From Hyphomicrobiales bacterium (GTDB taxonomy: Bacteria > Pseudomonadota > Alphaproteobacteria > Rhizobiales > Rhizobiaceae), in the NCBI GenBank assembly GCA_900466875.1, contig UBNQ01000020.1, forward strand, positions 124,001 to 188,000: 64,000 nt of DNA, in the 5' to 3' direction. Under the pieces are notes generated by a model. The model was given only the letters and a program-made list of their open reading frames with translations. It did not search any database and was not told the origin of the DNA. Shown here one piece after another: positions 1 through 10,810 of the stretch. Made by a program: the position numbers and the translations under genes. Position 1 is the first letter of the stretch, and every line of letters begins with the position of its first letter.

Positions 1-135
1 ATAGTTCTTCTGTCGCACCGCAAGCGACAGGTTTGATCCCGCCACAGGCAATTCCAAGGCTCAAGTTCGAGAACATCAGCTCCTGCCGGATCTGATGACG
101 GAAACTGTTTTCCGTTTTCGCTGCTTGGCAGAAAC

Positions 136-684
136 ATGATTATAGCTATGAAAAACACAGCAGTTTTGAGTATGAACAGGCGTACCGTCATCGGCCTGGG
201 CGCTGTTAGCCTCGCAGCTACTATGCTTGGCCTCTGTCCCGTCACCGCTTTCGCGCAACAAGAGATTGATGAAGCCGCTTTTCTCGCGCTTTCCCAGCGA
301 TTGACCGGACGGAACGAACTCAACGCGACGATCTCAGCGCGCGCCCTGGCCGCTCTTTCTGCGGGCGACGAGGCGTTCTTGAAAACTGCAATGCGTCTTG
401 CGCAGGCAATCGACCAGTTCGGCCTTACCGACATGCGCCGCTTTCGGGATTTTGCCGCGGCGCATCCCGATCTCTCGCCGGCCGCAATGAAGATCATTTC
501 CGCCTGGTACCTCGGCTACACTGGAACGCCCGAAGGCGAGGCCAATCACGACGACGCCCGCTTCGTCTCCTTTGCCGGTGCACTCATGTACGAGCCGACC
601 ATAGATGTCACGATCGTCCCCACCTACGCTCGCGGCAAGACAGACTATTGGGTGACCCCGCCCGCGTCCCTCGCGTCTGACTGA
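136..684 (+). CDS. FAD-dependent sugar/polyol dehydrogenase small subunit
   Basis: Small subunit of a membrane-associated FAD dehydrogenase, resembling the FAD-SLDH family subunit that escorts the flavoprotein of sorbitol or fructose dehydrogenase. The N-terminus holds a twin-arginine-like export signal (MNRRTVIGLG, then a hydrophobic stretch ending TAFAQ), so export through Tat, probably bound to the large subunit, is expected. The mature part is about 140 residues with no cofactor motif, as usual for the family. Met codons at 136, 148 and 172 are all possible starts; 172 places the Arg pair closest to the N-terminus, while 136 is the longest. The GMC subunit follows 67 bases later and the cytochrome c subunit follows that. 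The sugar or alcohol oxidised cannot be read from this subunit. Confidence 0.82.
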   Translation: MIIAMKNTAVLSMNRRTVIGLGAVSLAATMLGLCPVTAFAQQEIDEAAFLALSQRLTGRNELNATISARALAALSAGDEAFLKTAMRLAQAIDQFGLTDMRRFRDFAAAHPDLSPAAMKIISAWYLGYTGTPEGEANHDDARFVSFAGALMYEPTIDVTIVPTYARGKTDYWVTPPASLASD

Positions 685-751
685 AAACCTTCTTCCCCTC
701 ACTACATTTTCAGGCCGGCGCCAAAGCCACCGGCCCAAGCAGGATATACCC

Positions 752-2347
752 ATGGCCTCCCAATTCGACGCCGATGTGATTGTCATCGGCTCGGGTGCTA
801 TCGGCACCAATGCCGCGCATCTGCTCGCCCAGCGCGGCAAATCCGTCATCATTCTCGAAGCAGGCGAGTGGATACCGCGCTGGAAGATCGTCGAAAACTT
901 CCGCTCCTCGCCGCGCAAGAACAATTTGAACGATCCCTACCCGAATTTCCCCTGGGGCATGTCCTCGTTTGACGAGGACTACATCGAGAACACCGGCAAC
1001 TTCAACTACGTGCCCTATCAGTTGCAGCTCGTAGGCGGCACCACATGGCATTGGGCTGCGGCGACCTGGCGATTTTTGCCGAACGACATGAAGATGAAGT
1101 CGCTTTATGGCGTCAGCAATGACTGGCCGATGGAATATTCCGAGCTTGAGCCATGGTACGATCTGGCTGAGCGCAACCTTGGCGTGGCAGGCAGCGATAC
1201 CGACGACCAGTCGGGAAGAAGTGGGCCAGCACATCCGCCTCGCTCTGCACCCTATCCGGTACCGGCTGAAGGAGAGACTTATTATTTCCAGCGTCTCAAA
1301 GCGCGGATCGGAGCGGAAGGCTATAGCTTCATCCACGAGCCCAACGGACGTACAAACAAGCCATATGACGGCCGCCCGGCCTGCTCAGGCAACAACAACT
1401 GCATGCCGGTCTGTCCGATCGGCGCCATGTATTCTGGCGACGTACACGCACGCCACGCGGAAAAAGCCGGCGCGAAGATCATCACCGATGCCACTGCCTA
1501 CAAGCTGGAAAAGGGCGAAGGCGGCAAAATCATTGCCGTGCATTATCGCTCGTCGACAGGTGCGGATGTTCGCCTGACGGCCAAGACCTTTGTTGTTGCG
1601 GCCAACGGCATCGAGACGCCGAAGCTGCTGCTGCTTTCCGACGTTGCCAATTCCAATGATCTCGTCGGACGGCACCTGATGGACCATTCTGGCATCAGCC
1701 TGATCTTTACCGCCGACGAACCGCTATGGCCCGGCCGTGGGCAGGTGCAGCAGGGTGCCATTTTCAAATGGCGCGACGGTGATTTCCGCGGCCAGCATTC
1801 GGCTATAAAGCATGCACCGCACAACAATGTCCCGAACCGCGATGTGGCCGAGCTACTGCTGAGACAGGGCGTCGTCGGCCCTGAACTCGACGAGCGGATC
1901 CGGCACATGTCGGCGCGCTGGGTCGTTATCGAAAGCATGTTTGAAACCCTGCCACATGCCACCAACCGGGTGACGCTTTCCAAGACGAAGAAGGACGCGC
2001 TCGGCATACCGACATTGTCGTTCAACTACGATCTCGACGGTGACGCATATGTCGAAAGAGCCCGAGACCTTTGCATGGATGACTACGGCAACTTCGTGCG
2101 CGCCATGGGCGGGACTGTCATCAACGACAAGACAGGCTGGCAAAACCATGCCCATGTGATGGGGACCGTGATGATGGGGACAGATCCAAAGACCTCAGTG
2201 ACCAATCACGAAGGCCGCACCTGGGACCACGACAACCTGTTCCTGGCGACGACGGGCGTACTGCCTTCCTCGAGCGTTCTGAACCCAACATTGGCCGGGA
2301 TCGCGCTTGGTTTGCGCACCGCCGATATCATTGCCAGGGAGGTCTAA
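752..2347 (+). CDS. GMC-family FAD dehydrogenase large subunit with iron-sulfur motif
   Basis: Catalytic flavoprotein of the three-part dehydrogenase, 531 residues. The N-terminal dinucleotide fold is clear (VIGSGAIGTNAAHLL, residues ~10-25). The C-terminal GMC catalytic region contains QNHAHVMGT and, further on, SSSVLNPTLAG, giving the usual His and Asn. Residues C211, C217 and C221 form CX5CX3C (CSGNNNCMPVC), the arrangement that holds a 3Fe-4S cluster in fructose dehydrogenase and bacterial FAD glucose dehydrogenase; that places an electron relay between FAD and the cytochrome subunit. No own signal peptide is visible, which fits export by hitch-hiking on the Tat-tagged small subunit. An AGGA sequence precedes the ATG. 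The substrate is not determined: sorbitol, fructose, glucose, gluconate or glucosides are all possible. Confidence 0.9.
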   Translation: MASQFDADVIVIGSGAIGTNAAHLLAQRGKSVIILEAGEWIPRWKIVENFRSSPRKNNLNDPYPNFPWGMSSFDEDYIENTGNFNYVPYQLQLVGGTTWHWAAATWRFLPNDMKMKSLYGVSNDWPMEYSELEPWYDLAERNLGVAGSDTDDQSGRSGPAHPPRSAPYPVPAEGETYYFQRLKARIGAEGYSFIHEPNGRTNKPYDGRPACSGNNNCMPVCPIGAMYSGDVHARHAEKAGAKIITDATAYKLEKGEGGKIIAVHYRSSTGADVRLTAKTFVVAANGIETPKLLLLSDVANSNDLVGRHLMDHSGISLIFTADEPLWPGRGQVQQGAIFKWRDGDFRGQHSAIKHAPHNNVPNRDVAELLLRQGVVGPELDERIRHMSARWVVIESMFETLPHATNRVTLSKTKKDALGIPTLSFNYDLDGDAYVERARDLCMDDYGNFVRAMGGTVINDKTGWQNHAHVMGTVMMGTDPKTSVTNHEGRTWDHDNLFLATTGVLPSSSVLNPTLAGIALGLRTADIIAREV

Positions 2348-2348
2348 G

Positions 2349-3815
2349 ATGCGTGGCATCATCTCAGCTGTCTCGACGGCTTTTTCCGTATTACTTTTCA
2401 CCAGCCAGCCGGCGGCATCGCAAGATGGCGACATCGACCGACTGATCGAACGCGGCCGTTCCGTGGCAATCGCCGGCGATTGCATGGCATGCCACCGGAC
2501 AGCCGAAGCGGATGGCAAACCCTATGCCGGCGGCTACACCATTTCCTCGCCGATGGGGCCGATCGTGGCGCCAAACATCTCGCCATCGAAGGAATTCGGC
2601 ATCGGTAACTGGACTGAAACCCAATTTGTCGACGCCGTGAGAAACGGCGTGTCTCCGGGAGGATATCTCTATCCTGCCATGCCTTACACGGCCTATCGCG
2701 GCATGACGGACCAGGACGCCCATGCTCTTTATGTGTACCTGACCAAGGGGACCAAACCCGTCGATGAAGCGCCGCAAGCCAAGACCGACCTCCCCTTCCC
2801 GTTCAACCAGCGTATTTTGATGCTCGGCTGGAACGTGTTGTTCAACAGTGCCATACCCTTCCAGGAGACGGCGGCAGCGCCCGGCGGGCACGAACGCGGA
2901 AAGTATCTTGTCGATACGCTCGCCCATTGTGGCGCCTGCCATACCCCGCGAAATCTGTTCATGGCAGAGAACAACGACAGTTATCTTGCCGGTGGAGACG
3001 TCGGCGGCTGGCACGCACCGAACATCACTTCGGACGCCGTGAGCGGGATTGGCGCCTGGAAAAACGAGGAAATCGTTGCCTATCTCAAACACGGAAATGC
3101 GGCCGGCAAGTCACAGGCTGCCGGCCCGATGGCAGAGGCGGTGGAGCACAGCTTCCGCCATATGCCCGACACAGATCTCGAGGCAATCGCCACCTACCTG
3201 AAAACCGTGCCGCCAGTGCGTGCCGAGGGCCAGACAACGCCTGGCTTTGCGCGCTCGGATGCGAAAGCTGCCGATCTTGGTCAGTTGGACTATGGAATCG
3301 ATCGCGATCCGAAGGCGATGGAAACAGGGACGTCGACCAATGGCGAACAGCTGTATGTCAGTGCTTGCGCGACCTGCCACCAAGTCAATGGCAAAGGCAC
3401 GCAAGACCATTTCTATCCTTCACTGACCAACAATCGTGCGGTCGGCGGCATGACGTCAAACAACCTCGTCATGGCCGTGGTCGATGGTGTTCACCGTAAG
3501 ACAAACGACTTTACCGTCCAGATGCCGGCATTTGGCGAGGAATTGTCCAATGCGCAGATTGCCGCCGTTTCGAATTACGTCCTGCATCGCTTCGGCAATG
3601 AGGACCTCCATGTGACGGAGGCAAATGTGATCACCTTGCGAAACGGCGGTGAAAAACCCTTGCTCGTAAAAGCGACACCATGGCTGATGGCAGGTTCAGT
3701 GGCGCTGGCCGCAATAATGCTCGCAGCGTCGGCGTTTGTCTGGTCACGACGTCGCTCTCGAAAGCACGCGGCTCATGAGGCAAACCCGGGTGACCTCCAA
3801 CCGCTTAAACGGTGA
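2349..3815 (+). CDS. Triheme cytochrome c subunit of membrane dehydrogenase
   Basis: Membrane-anchored electron-transfer subunit of 488 residues, starting one base after the GMC stop with AGGGAGG just upstream; longer upstream starts would overlap the GMC gene. A Sec signal (MRGIISAVSTAFSVLLF...AAS) leads. Three c-type heme motifs are visible: CMACH (C45-H49), CGACH near residue 198 and CATCH near residue 340, the three-domain layout of alcohol, sorbitol and fructose dehydrogenase cytochromes. A single C-terminal hydrophobic helix (WLMAGSVALAAIMLAASAFVW) followed by Arg/Lys-rich sequence anchors it in the inner membrane. Electrons would pass from the Fe-S flavoprotein through the hemes to ubiquinone or a terminal oxidase. 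Confidence 0.92.
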   Translation: MRGIISAVSTAFSVLLFTSQPAASQDGDIDRLIERGRSVAIAGDCMACHRTAEADGKPYAGGYTISSPMGPIVAPNISPSKEFGIGNWTETQFVDAVRNGVSPGGYLYPAMPYTAYRGMTDQDAHALYVYLTKGTKPVDEAPQAKTDLPFPFNQRILMLGWNVLFNSAIPFQETAAAPGGHERGKYLVDTLAHCGACHTPRNLFMAENNDSYLAGGDVGGWHAPNITSDAVSGIGAWKNEEIVAYLKHGNAAGKSQAAGPMAEAVEHSFRHMPDTDLEAIATYLKTVPPVRAEGQTTPGFARSDAKAADLGQLDYGIDRDPKAMETGTSTNGEQLYVSACATCHQVNGKGTQDHFYPSLTNNRAVGGMTSNNLVMAVVDGVHRKTNDFTVQMPAFGEELSNAQIAAVSNYVLHRFGNEDLHVTEANVITLRNGGEKPLLVKATPWLMAGSVALAAIMLAASAFVWSRRRSRKHAAHEANPGDLQPLKR

Positions 3816-3821
3816 CAAAAA

Positions 3822-3863
3822 GACATCGACCTCGGTTGCCTGCCGGCAACCGAGGTCGATGTC
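3822..3863. terminator. Bidirectional terminator between convergent genes
   Basis: A perfect 19-bp stem (GACATCGACCTCGGTTGCC and its reverse complement) with a 4-base loop sits between the cytochrome stop at 3815 and the end of the minus-strand aldo/keto reductase at 3894. A-rich sequence on its left gives a T-run on the minus strand, so it is a clear rho-independent terminator for the minus gene and should also stop the dehydrogenase operon. Confidence 0.9.
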
Positions 3864-3893
3864 ATAGTGATCAAAACCTGACAGGTGAGGTCG

Positions 3894-5060
<1,167 letters not shown>

Positions 5061-5151
5061 CTACGAAGTCATGGCTCAGGAAAGCGATACATTTCGTGTG
5101 CGCTCGATCGGAACGCGCCGGCACAGTGAGCCATGGCGCGCTCCCTTCTCA

Positions 5152-5841
5152 TCAGGCCGCGCGTCGAAAGTGTCGTAAATAGCGGATGATCTTAGGTGCA
5201 TAGTGACCAATGCACGAAGACGCTCCGACAATCGCTGCATTGCGCGCAACGAAGCCGAGGGAATGCGCCTCGAAATCCCAAAAGAAATCGAGCGACACTT
5301 GCCCGCTCAGGCGCGTACCCATGCCGAGAACGAACGAACTCTCGACGCCGTATACGAACAGGCAAAAAGCCAGGGTTCGCAGCACCCATGTGCGAATTGT
5401 ACTTTCGTGGTCGATCTTCAGAAGGCTGCGCGTCACCCTCATGACGGTTTTCCACTGAATGCCCACATGGATCCCGACGACAACCAGCACCCAATAAGCA
5501 ACGAGGATATGCAGGTCCCTCGCTGTTGTTCCACCGGGCTGCGGTAGAAAATCAAAAAGGCTTTGCGAAATCAAAAGGCTCGTCGCAAGCAGGGTAACCA
5601 TAAGAAACAGCAGCAGGAGGTTGAGTGCTATACTACCGAGGCGGCGACGCTCCCTTATGCTTCCGGCGATGGATCCATACCAGCGGCGATTGAAAACGGT
5701 GTGGCTGACCAAAAGCATGAACAACCCGACACCGATGAGTTCATGCGCAAGATTAACCATCCCCCAGTAGGCCAATGCAGCGATGAGCAGTGCCGCGGCA
5801 AGAAAATCGAGCGTAAAACGCAGGATATAAAGTGCCTTCAT
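5152..5841 (-). CDS. DUF4405-type four-helix cytochrome b-like membrane protein
   Basis: Integral membrane protein of 229 residues with about five hydrophobic segments. Two His pairs, H33/H47 (HELIGVGLFMLLVSH) and H111/H125 (HILVAYWVLVVVGIH), each 14 apart on successive helices, match bis-heme b coordination in four-helix cytochrome b proteins and DUF4405. It probably moves electrons between quinol and a periplasmic partner. It lies 34 bases downstream of the cytochrome P460 gene, so the two likely form an operon. No catalytic domain is present, so the partner defines the role; calling it the electron donor or acceptor for P460 is inference. Confidence 0.72.
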   Translation of the reverse strand: MKALYILRFTLDFLAAALLIAALAYWGMVNLAHELIGVGLFMLLVSHTVFNRRWYGSIAGSIRERRRLGSIALNLLLLFLMVTLLATSLLISQSLFDFLPQPGGTTARDLHILVAYWVLVVVGIHVGIQWKTVMRVTRSLLKIDHESTIRTWVLRTLAFCLFVYGVESSFVLGMGTRLSGQVSLDFFWDFEAHSLGFVARNAAIVGASSCIGHYAPKIIRYLRHFRRAA

Positions 5842-5875
5842 GAATTTTTCCCGGTACGGAATCTGGCCGGAAATG

Positions 5876-6373
5876 TCATTCTACGGCTACCCCATCGAAA
5901 GCACGAATGCTCTCGTAGCTGAACATGAACTCCTGTTCGCCACGAGACATGTGGCAGGACTGACAGCGTGCCGTGTCTTCGGCGAGGTTGACCGTTCGGT
6001 CAGGCTTGAACCACTGGAACTGCCAATCGCCGGTGCGTCGTCTCTCGGCGTAATCCGATCCCCAGTTCTCCCCCTTCTCCATGACGAAATAACGGAAAAC
6101 TTCACCGTCACGATAGTCGACAAGCACAACGTGGGTACCCGCCGGCGCAGGCTGGCCGGCCTTAACCGCATCGATAGCCGTCTGGTTCGTCAGAAGGTGC
6201 TCAGTAACCTCACCTCGTCGGACCGTTGCATAGTGCACAAGCTCCTCGATATTTTGCGGAAATGTCGTTCTGTTGCTTTCTGCATGAACATGCCATCCGA
6301 CGAGCAGTGCTGGGAAAGCGGCCAAGGCCGGAAAAATAGCAAGCTTAGTGCGCAACATTTGAACCTTTGCCAT
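5876..6373 (-). CDS. Cytochrome P460 family protein
   Basis: A 165-residue exported c-type heme protein. The N-terminal hydrophobic stretch (residues ~7-27) is a signal or anchor. A single heme motif, CQSCH (C137, C140, H141), lies near the C-terminus, followed by the conserved-looking MSRGEQEFMFSYE. The preceding segment (TVLVDYRDGEVFRYFVMEKG-like, residues ~80-101) resembles the cytochrome P460 fold, in which a Lys cross-links to the heme; the Lys in MEKG is one candidate. P460 proteins oxidise hydroxylamine or handle NO and peroxide, but many are of unknown role. It is followed by the DUF4405 gene. The ribosome site is weak, so the start is less certain. Confidence 0.72.
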   Translation of the reverse strand: MAKVQMLRTKLAIFPALAAFPALLVGWHVHAESNRTTFPQNIEELVHYATVRRGEVTEHLLTNQTAIDAVKAGQPAPAGTHVVLVDYRDGEVFRYFVMEKGENWGSDYAERRRTGDWQFQWFKPDRTVNLAEDTARCQSCHMSRGEQEFMFSYESIRAFDGVAVE

Positions 6374-6531
6374 GAAATGGGGAGCAGATGTCGCAAGGCT
6401 ACCGTCGCAGGCACATGCCGATTAGGGCGCCAGAACCGATTAAACTTATATGCTCAGATCATGAATGCAGAAAATTCGTAGAAAACTATTTTAAAGCAGC
6501 AACTTAGTTGAGGAGTCACACGTGTGGCACG

Positions 6532-6565
6532 ACCTATCACGCGCCATAAACATGACGTGATAGGT
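6532..6565. terminator. Hairpin downstream of LysR gene
   Basis: A perfect 10-bp inverted repeat (ACCTATCACG / CGTGATAGGT) with a 14-base loop lies 21 bases past the end of the minus-strand LysR gene and before the P460 gene. It has no clear T-run, so it is a weak terminator candidate. A 10-bp palindrome CACACGTGTG is next to it at 6517-6526 and could instead be a protein-binding site for the P460 promoter. Confidence 0.4.
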
Positions 6566-6585
6566 GATACTCCCCAGCAAGCTTT

Positions 6586-7476
6586 CTAACGACAGCGCAA
6601 GGCGTCGACCAGCAACCCGAAAGCTGTCGATGAAAGCCGGCGGCTCGGGTAGTAAAGATGGTAACCTGGGAATGGCCCGCACCAGTCCGAAAGGACCTGT
6701 ATCAGCCGTCCGTCCCGAACGAAGGGCCAGAGATGATCATCGGGAAGACATGTCAGACCCAATCCATCGAGAGCGGCGTCGATGATCATCGGCACGTCAT
6801 TGCACACGAACTGGCCGTCGACCCGAACATTGAGAGGCCGGCCGTCTCGTTCAAACTCCCAGACATAGAGGCCGCCAAGTGTCGGAAGGCGCAGGTTGAT
6901 ACATTTGTGGTGAGTGAGGTCTTGTGGCGACTGCGGCTTCGGGTGGTGCTTGAAATAGTCCGGCGAGCCGGCAACCACCATGCGCAGTTCAGGCCCGATC
7001 CTGACAGCGATCATGTCTTTTTCGATGCTCTCTCCAAGTCGGACACCCGCGTCGAAACGTTCCTCGACAAGGTCTACGAAGCGCTGGTCTATGGAGATCT
7101 CGATATTGACGTCTGGATACTCGGCCATCAGCCTCTTTACCGCAGGCATCAGGATCGTCTCGGCGGCATGTCGACTGGATGTAATGCGGATATTGCCACC
7201 CGGCTTCTGGCGCATGGCCGTCAGATCGTTGATCTGTCCGCTTATATCGTTGAAGGCGGGCCGAAGGGTCGCCATCAGTTTTTCACCAGCGTCGGTCGGA
7301 ACCACATGGCGCGTGGTGCGGGTTAGAAGTCGCACGCCCATTCTTTCCTCGAGCCGCCGCACCGTATGGCTTAGCGACGATTGCGATGTCCCCATCTGAG
7401 CTGCAGCTCTGGTGAAGCTGCGCTCTTCGGCAACAGTGAGGAAGGCTATCAGATCGCCGAGTTCGTCTCGCTTCAT
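6586..7476 (-). CDS. LysR-family transcriptional regulator
   Basis: Classic LysR regulator, 296 residues. The winged helix-turn-helix covers residues ~5-65 (RSFTRAAAQMGTSQSSLSHTVRRLEERMGVRLLTRTTR), followed by the two-lobed effector domain (NIRITSSRHAAETILMPAVKRL... through GLTCLPDDHLWPFV). It is divergent from the aldo/keto reductase gene at 7634, with a 157-base shared promoter region, the usual arrangement in which a LysR protein controls its divergent neighbour. The likely regulon is the plus-strand reductase and exporter cluster from 7634 to about 13.8 kb. The inducer is unknown; the cluster's content suggests an electrophile or quinone-like compound. Confidence 0.9.
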   Translation of the reverse strand: MKRDELGDLIAFLTVAEERSFTRAAAQMGTSQSSLSHTVRRLEERMGVRLLTRTTRHVVPTDAGEKLMATLRPAFNDISGQINDLTAMRQKPGGNIRITSSRHAAETILMPAVKRLMAEYPDVNIEISIDQRFVDLVEERFDAGVRLGESIEKDMIAVRIGPELRMVVAGSPDYFKHHPKPQSPQDLTHHKCINLRLPTLGGLYVWEFERDGRPLNVRVDGQFVCNDVPMIIDAALDGLGLTCLPDDHLWPFVRDGRLIQVLSDWCGPFPGYHLYYPSRRLSSTAFGLLVDALRCR

Positions 7477-8623
<1,147 letters not shown>

Positions 8624-8641
8624 TCCCTGAACATCACGAGT

Positions 8642-8665
8642 GGGCGGCACCCCCCGGTGCCGCCC
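8642..8665 (+). terminator. Hairpin between aldo/keto reductase and MFS genes
   Basis: A 10-bp perfect stem (GGGCGGCACC / GGTGCCGCCC) with a CCCC loop lies 19 bases after the reductase stop. No T-run follows, so it may attenuate rather than end transcription. It overlaps the most upstream start possible for the next gene, which favours the later start at 8702. Confidence 0.6.
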
Positions 8666-8701
8666 ATGAGATGCCGAAAACCCGGAAAGCCATTCACAAA
8701 C

Positions 8702-9961
8702 ATGACATCCCCAGCACAGGTTGGCTCCGAAGACGGCATAGCCGGCCCCTCTATGGTATCCGCTGGAGCACGCTGGCACGTACTTGCGCTTCTGAGCGCG
8801 CTCATGGGCTTCGCTTCGATCTCCACGGATTTCTACCTGCCGGTCATGCCTGATATGGCTGCTCAACTCGGCGCTGACGCGGGTTCGATCGAATACACGA
8901 TATCTGGCTTTCTGATCGGCTTCAGCCTCGGGCAACTCGTCTGGGGTGCTGTCAGCGACAAGTATGGCCGTCGGATACCCCTCGCGATCGGTCTTGTCCT
9001 TTTCATCATCGGATCGATCGGCTGCGCCACATCCGACAGCGTCCATGCCATCATTCTCTGGCGAATCCTGCAGGCACTTGGCGCCTGCGCGGGTGTTGTC
9101 CTTTCGCGCGCGATGGTGCGCGATTTGTATCAAGGCCCGCGCGCGGCACAGATGCTTTCGACACTGATCGCGGTCATGGCAATCGCACCGCTTCTTGCCC
9201 CGATCCTGGGCGGGCAGATAGCCGCTATCGGCGGATGGAGGTCGATTTTCTGGACACTCGTCGCGCTCGGTTCAATGGTGCTCGCCGGACTGTTCACGCT
9301 TCCCGAGACCCTGCCCGTTGAACGCCGGCGCACCGATCCGCTTTCCAGCGCCTTCAAACGCTACGCTCAGCTTCTGACCCATCGGAAGATCATCGGCTAC
9401 GCGGGTACCGGAGCCTTCTTTTATGCCGGCATGTATGCCTACATCGCCGGAACGCCATTCGCCTTCATTACCTATCATGGCGTTCCCTCGGAATATTACG
9501 GGTTGCTGTTCGGGGCCGGTATCATCGGCATTGTCGCCACGAACCTGATCAACGCCCGCCTCGTCCATCGCTTCGGGATGAACCGGATCATGCTCGCCGG
9601 CACTGTCATCGCGACCGTCTCCGGCCTCGTGCTCGCTGCGAATTCCTATACCGATTTCGGCGGACTCTGGGGGTTGTTCATACCCCTGCTGGTTTTCGTG
9701 TCAGTAACGGGCCTGATCGTCGCCAACTCGATCGCAGGCGCCATGGCAGACTATCCGGAGCAGGCTGGCTCGGTATCCGCCCTTGTCGGCGCAATCCAAT
9801 ACGGAAGCGGCATTACCGGATCAGGTCTCGTCGCGTCATTCGCCGATGGTACGCCATGGCCGATGGGCTGGGTCATCGCAATCATGGCGGTCGGCTCAGC
9901 CCTCTGCGCCTGGCTGGTGACGTCGGCGGATTCAACAGGTGCAACCGGAGAAGTCAAATGA
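8702..9961 (+). CDS. Bcr/CflA-type MFS drug exporter
   Basis: Major facilitator transporter of 419 residues with twelve predicted membrane helices. It shows the Bcr/CflA hallmarks: LPVMPDMAAQL in helix 1, the loop motif GAVSDKYGRRIPL between helices 2 and 3, and RILQALGACAGVVLSRAMVRDL. It should expel drugs or small toxic organics by proton antiport. The ATG at 8702 is preferred because an upstream in-frame start lies inside a hairpin and GGAAAG is suitably placed before 8702. The stop overlaps the start of the next gene (ATGA), so the two are translationally coupled. Confidence 0.9.
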   Translation: MTSPAQVGSEDGIAGPSMVSAGARWHVLALLSALMGFASISTDFYLPVMPDMAAQLGADAGSIEYTISGFLIGFSLGQLVWGAVSDKYGRRIPLAIGLVLFIIGSIGCATSDSVHAIILWRILQALGACAGVVLSRAMVRDLYQGPRAAQMLSTLIAVMAIAPLLAPILGGQIAAIGGWRSIFWTLVALGSMVLAGLFTLPETLPVERRRTDPLSSAFKRYAQLLTHRKIIGYAGTGAFFYAGMYAYIAGTPFAFITYHGVPSEYYGLLFGAGIIGIVATNLINARLVHRFGMNRIMLAGTVIATVSGLVLAANSYTDFGGLWGLFIPLLVFVSVTGLIVANSIAGAMADYPEQAGSVSALVGAIQYGSGITGSGLVASFADGTPWPMGWVIAIMAVGSALCAWLVTSADSTGATGEVK

Positions 9962-10758
9962 GCAAAACGCCTCTCAAAATCCTGAGTGTTGGTGCAACCG
10001 GCAGCATCGGGAGGTTCGTGGTATCCGAGGCGTTGTCGGCAGGACACTCTGTCAGAGCACTTGTTCGCGACACAAGAAAAGGCCGCGCTCTGGGTGACAA
10101 CGTAGAGCTCATAGTCGCCGATCTTAGTGAAAGCGAAACCCTCAAGACGGCCGTTGATGGTGTGGATGCCATCATATTCACTCACGGCTCCGACGGGATG
10201 GGCAAACTCGGCTCCGAGCATATCGATTACGGAGGCGTTCGAAACATTTTTGCGGCGGCTGGGTCGAGGCAGGTCACGATCGCCCTCATGACCGCCATCG
10301 GCGTGACCAATCGATCCGGTAGCTACAACCAGACAACCGAGGCGCATGACTGGAAGCGCCGCGCCGAGCGCCTCGTACGCGCGAGTGGCCTCCCCTACAC
10401 GATCGTTCGCCCCGGATGGTTCGACTACAATGATCCCGACCAGCACAGACTGGTTTTTCTTCAGGGTGACGAGCGACAATCAGGAACGCCGAAGGATGGC
10501 ATGATTTCACGCAAGCAGATCGCACAGGTCCTTGTCGCGAGCATCACCGACACATCCGCCCATTGGAAGACGTTCGAGCTGGTCGCAGAACACGGCCCTG
10601 CCCAGGAGAGCCTTGCCCCGCTGTTTTCGGCCGTTGACCTCGACAGGCCCGGCACGCTCGATGCCGTCCGGGATGCCAGCAACATGCCTCTGACCGACGA
10701 GCCTGCAAGGGTTCTGTCGGATCTCGATGAGGTCCGGGCACGCAAGGTCTCTGCCTGA
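9958..10758 (+). CDS. NmrA-like NAD(P)-binding reductase (atypical SDR)
   Basis: A 266-residue protein with an N-terminal Rossmann fold (ILSVGATGSIGRFVVSEAL, residues ~6-24) followed by a Arg-containing strand end (VRALVRDTRKGRAL), typical of NmrA/atypical SDR proteins that bind NADP(H). The classical YxxxK pair is not obvious. The C-terminal half carries a YTIVRPGWFDYN segment common to this group. The start overlaps the MFS stop by four bases. Possible roles are quinone or flavin reduction or redox sensing; the substrate is unknown. Confidence 0.82.
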   Translation: MSKTPLKILSVGATGSIGRFVVSEALSAGHSVRALVRDTRKGRALGDNVELIVADLSESETLKTAVDGVDAIIFTHGSDGMGKLGSEHIDYGGVRNIFAAAGSRQVTIALMTAIGVTNRSGSYNQTTEAHDWKRRAERLVRASGLPYTIVRPGWFDYNDPDQHRLVFLQGDERQSGTPKDGMISRKQIAQVLVASITDTSAHWKTFELVAEHGPAQESLAPLFSAVDLDRPGTLDAVRDASNMPLTDEPARVLSDLDEVRARKVSA

Positions 10759-10810
10759 CGCATCAAGCACGGCCAACAATCAAAACCTAGTCACCGAAAG
10801 GACCACAATA

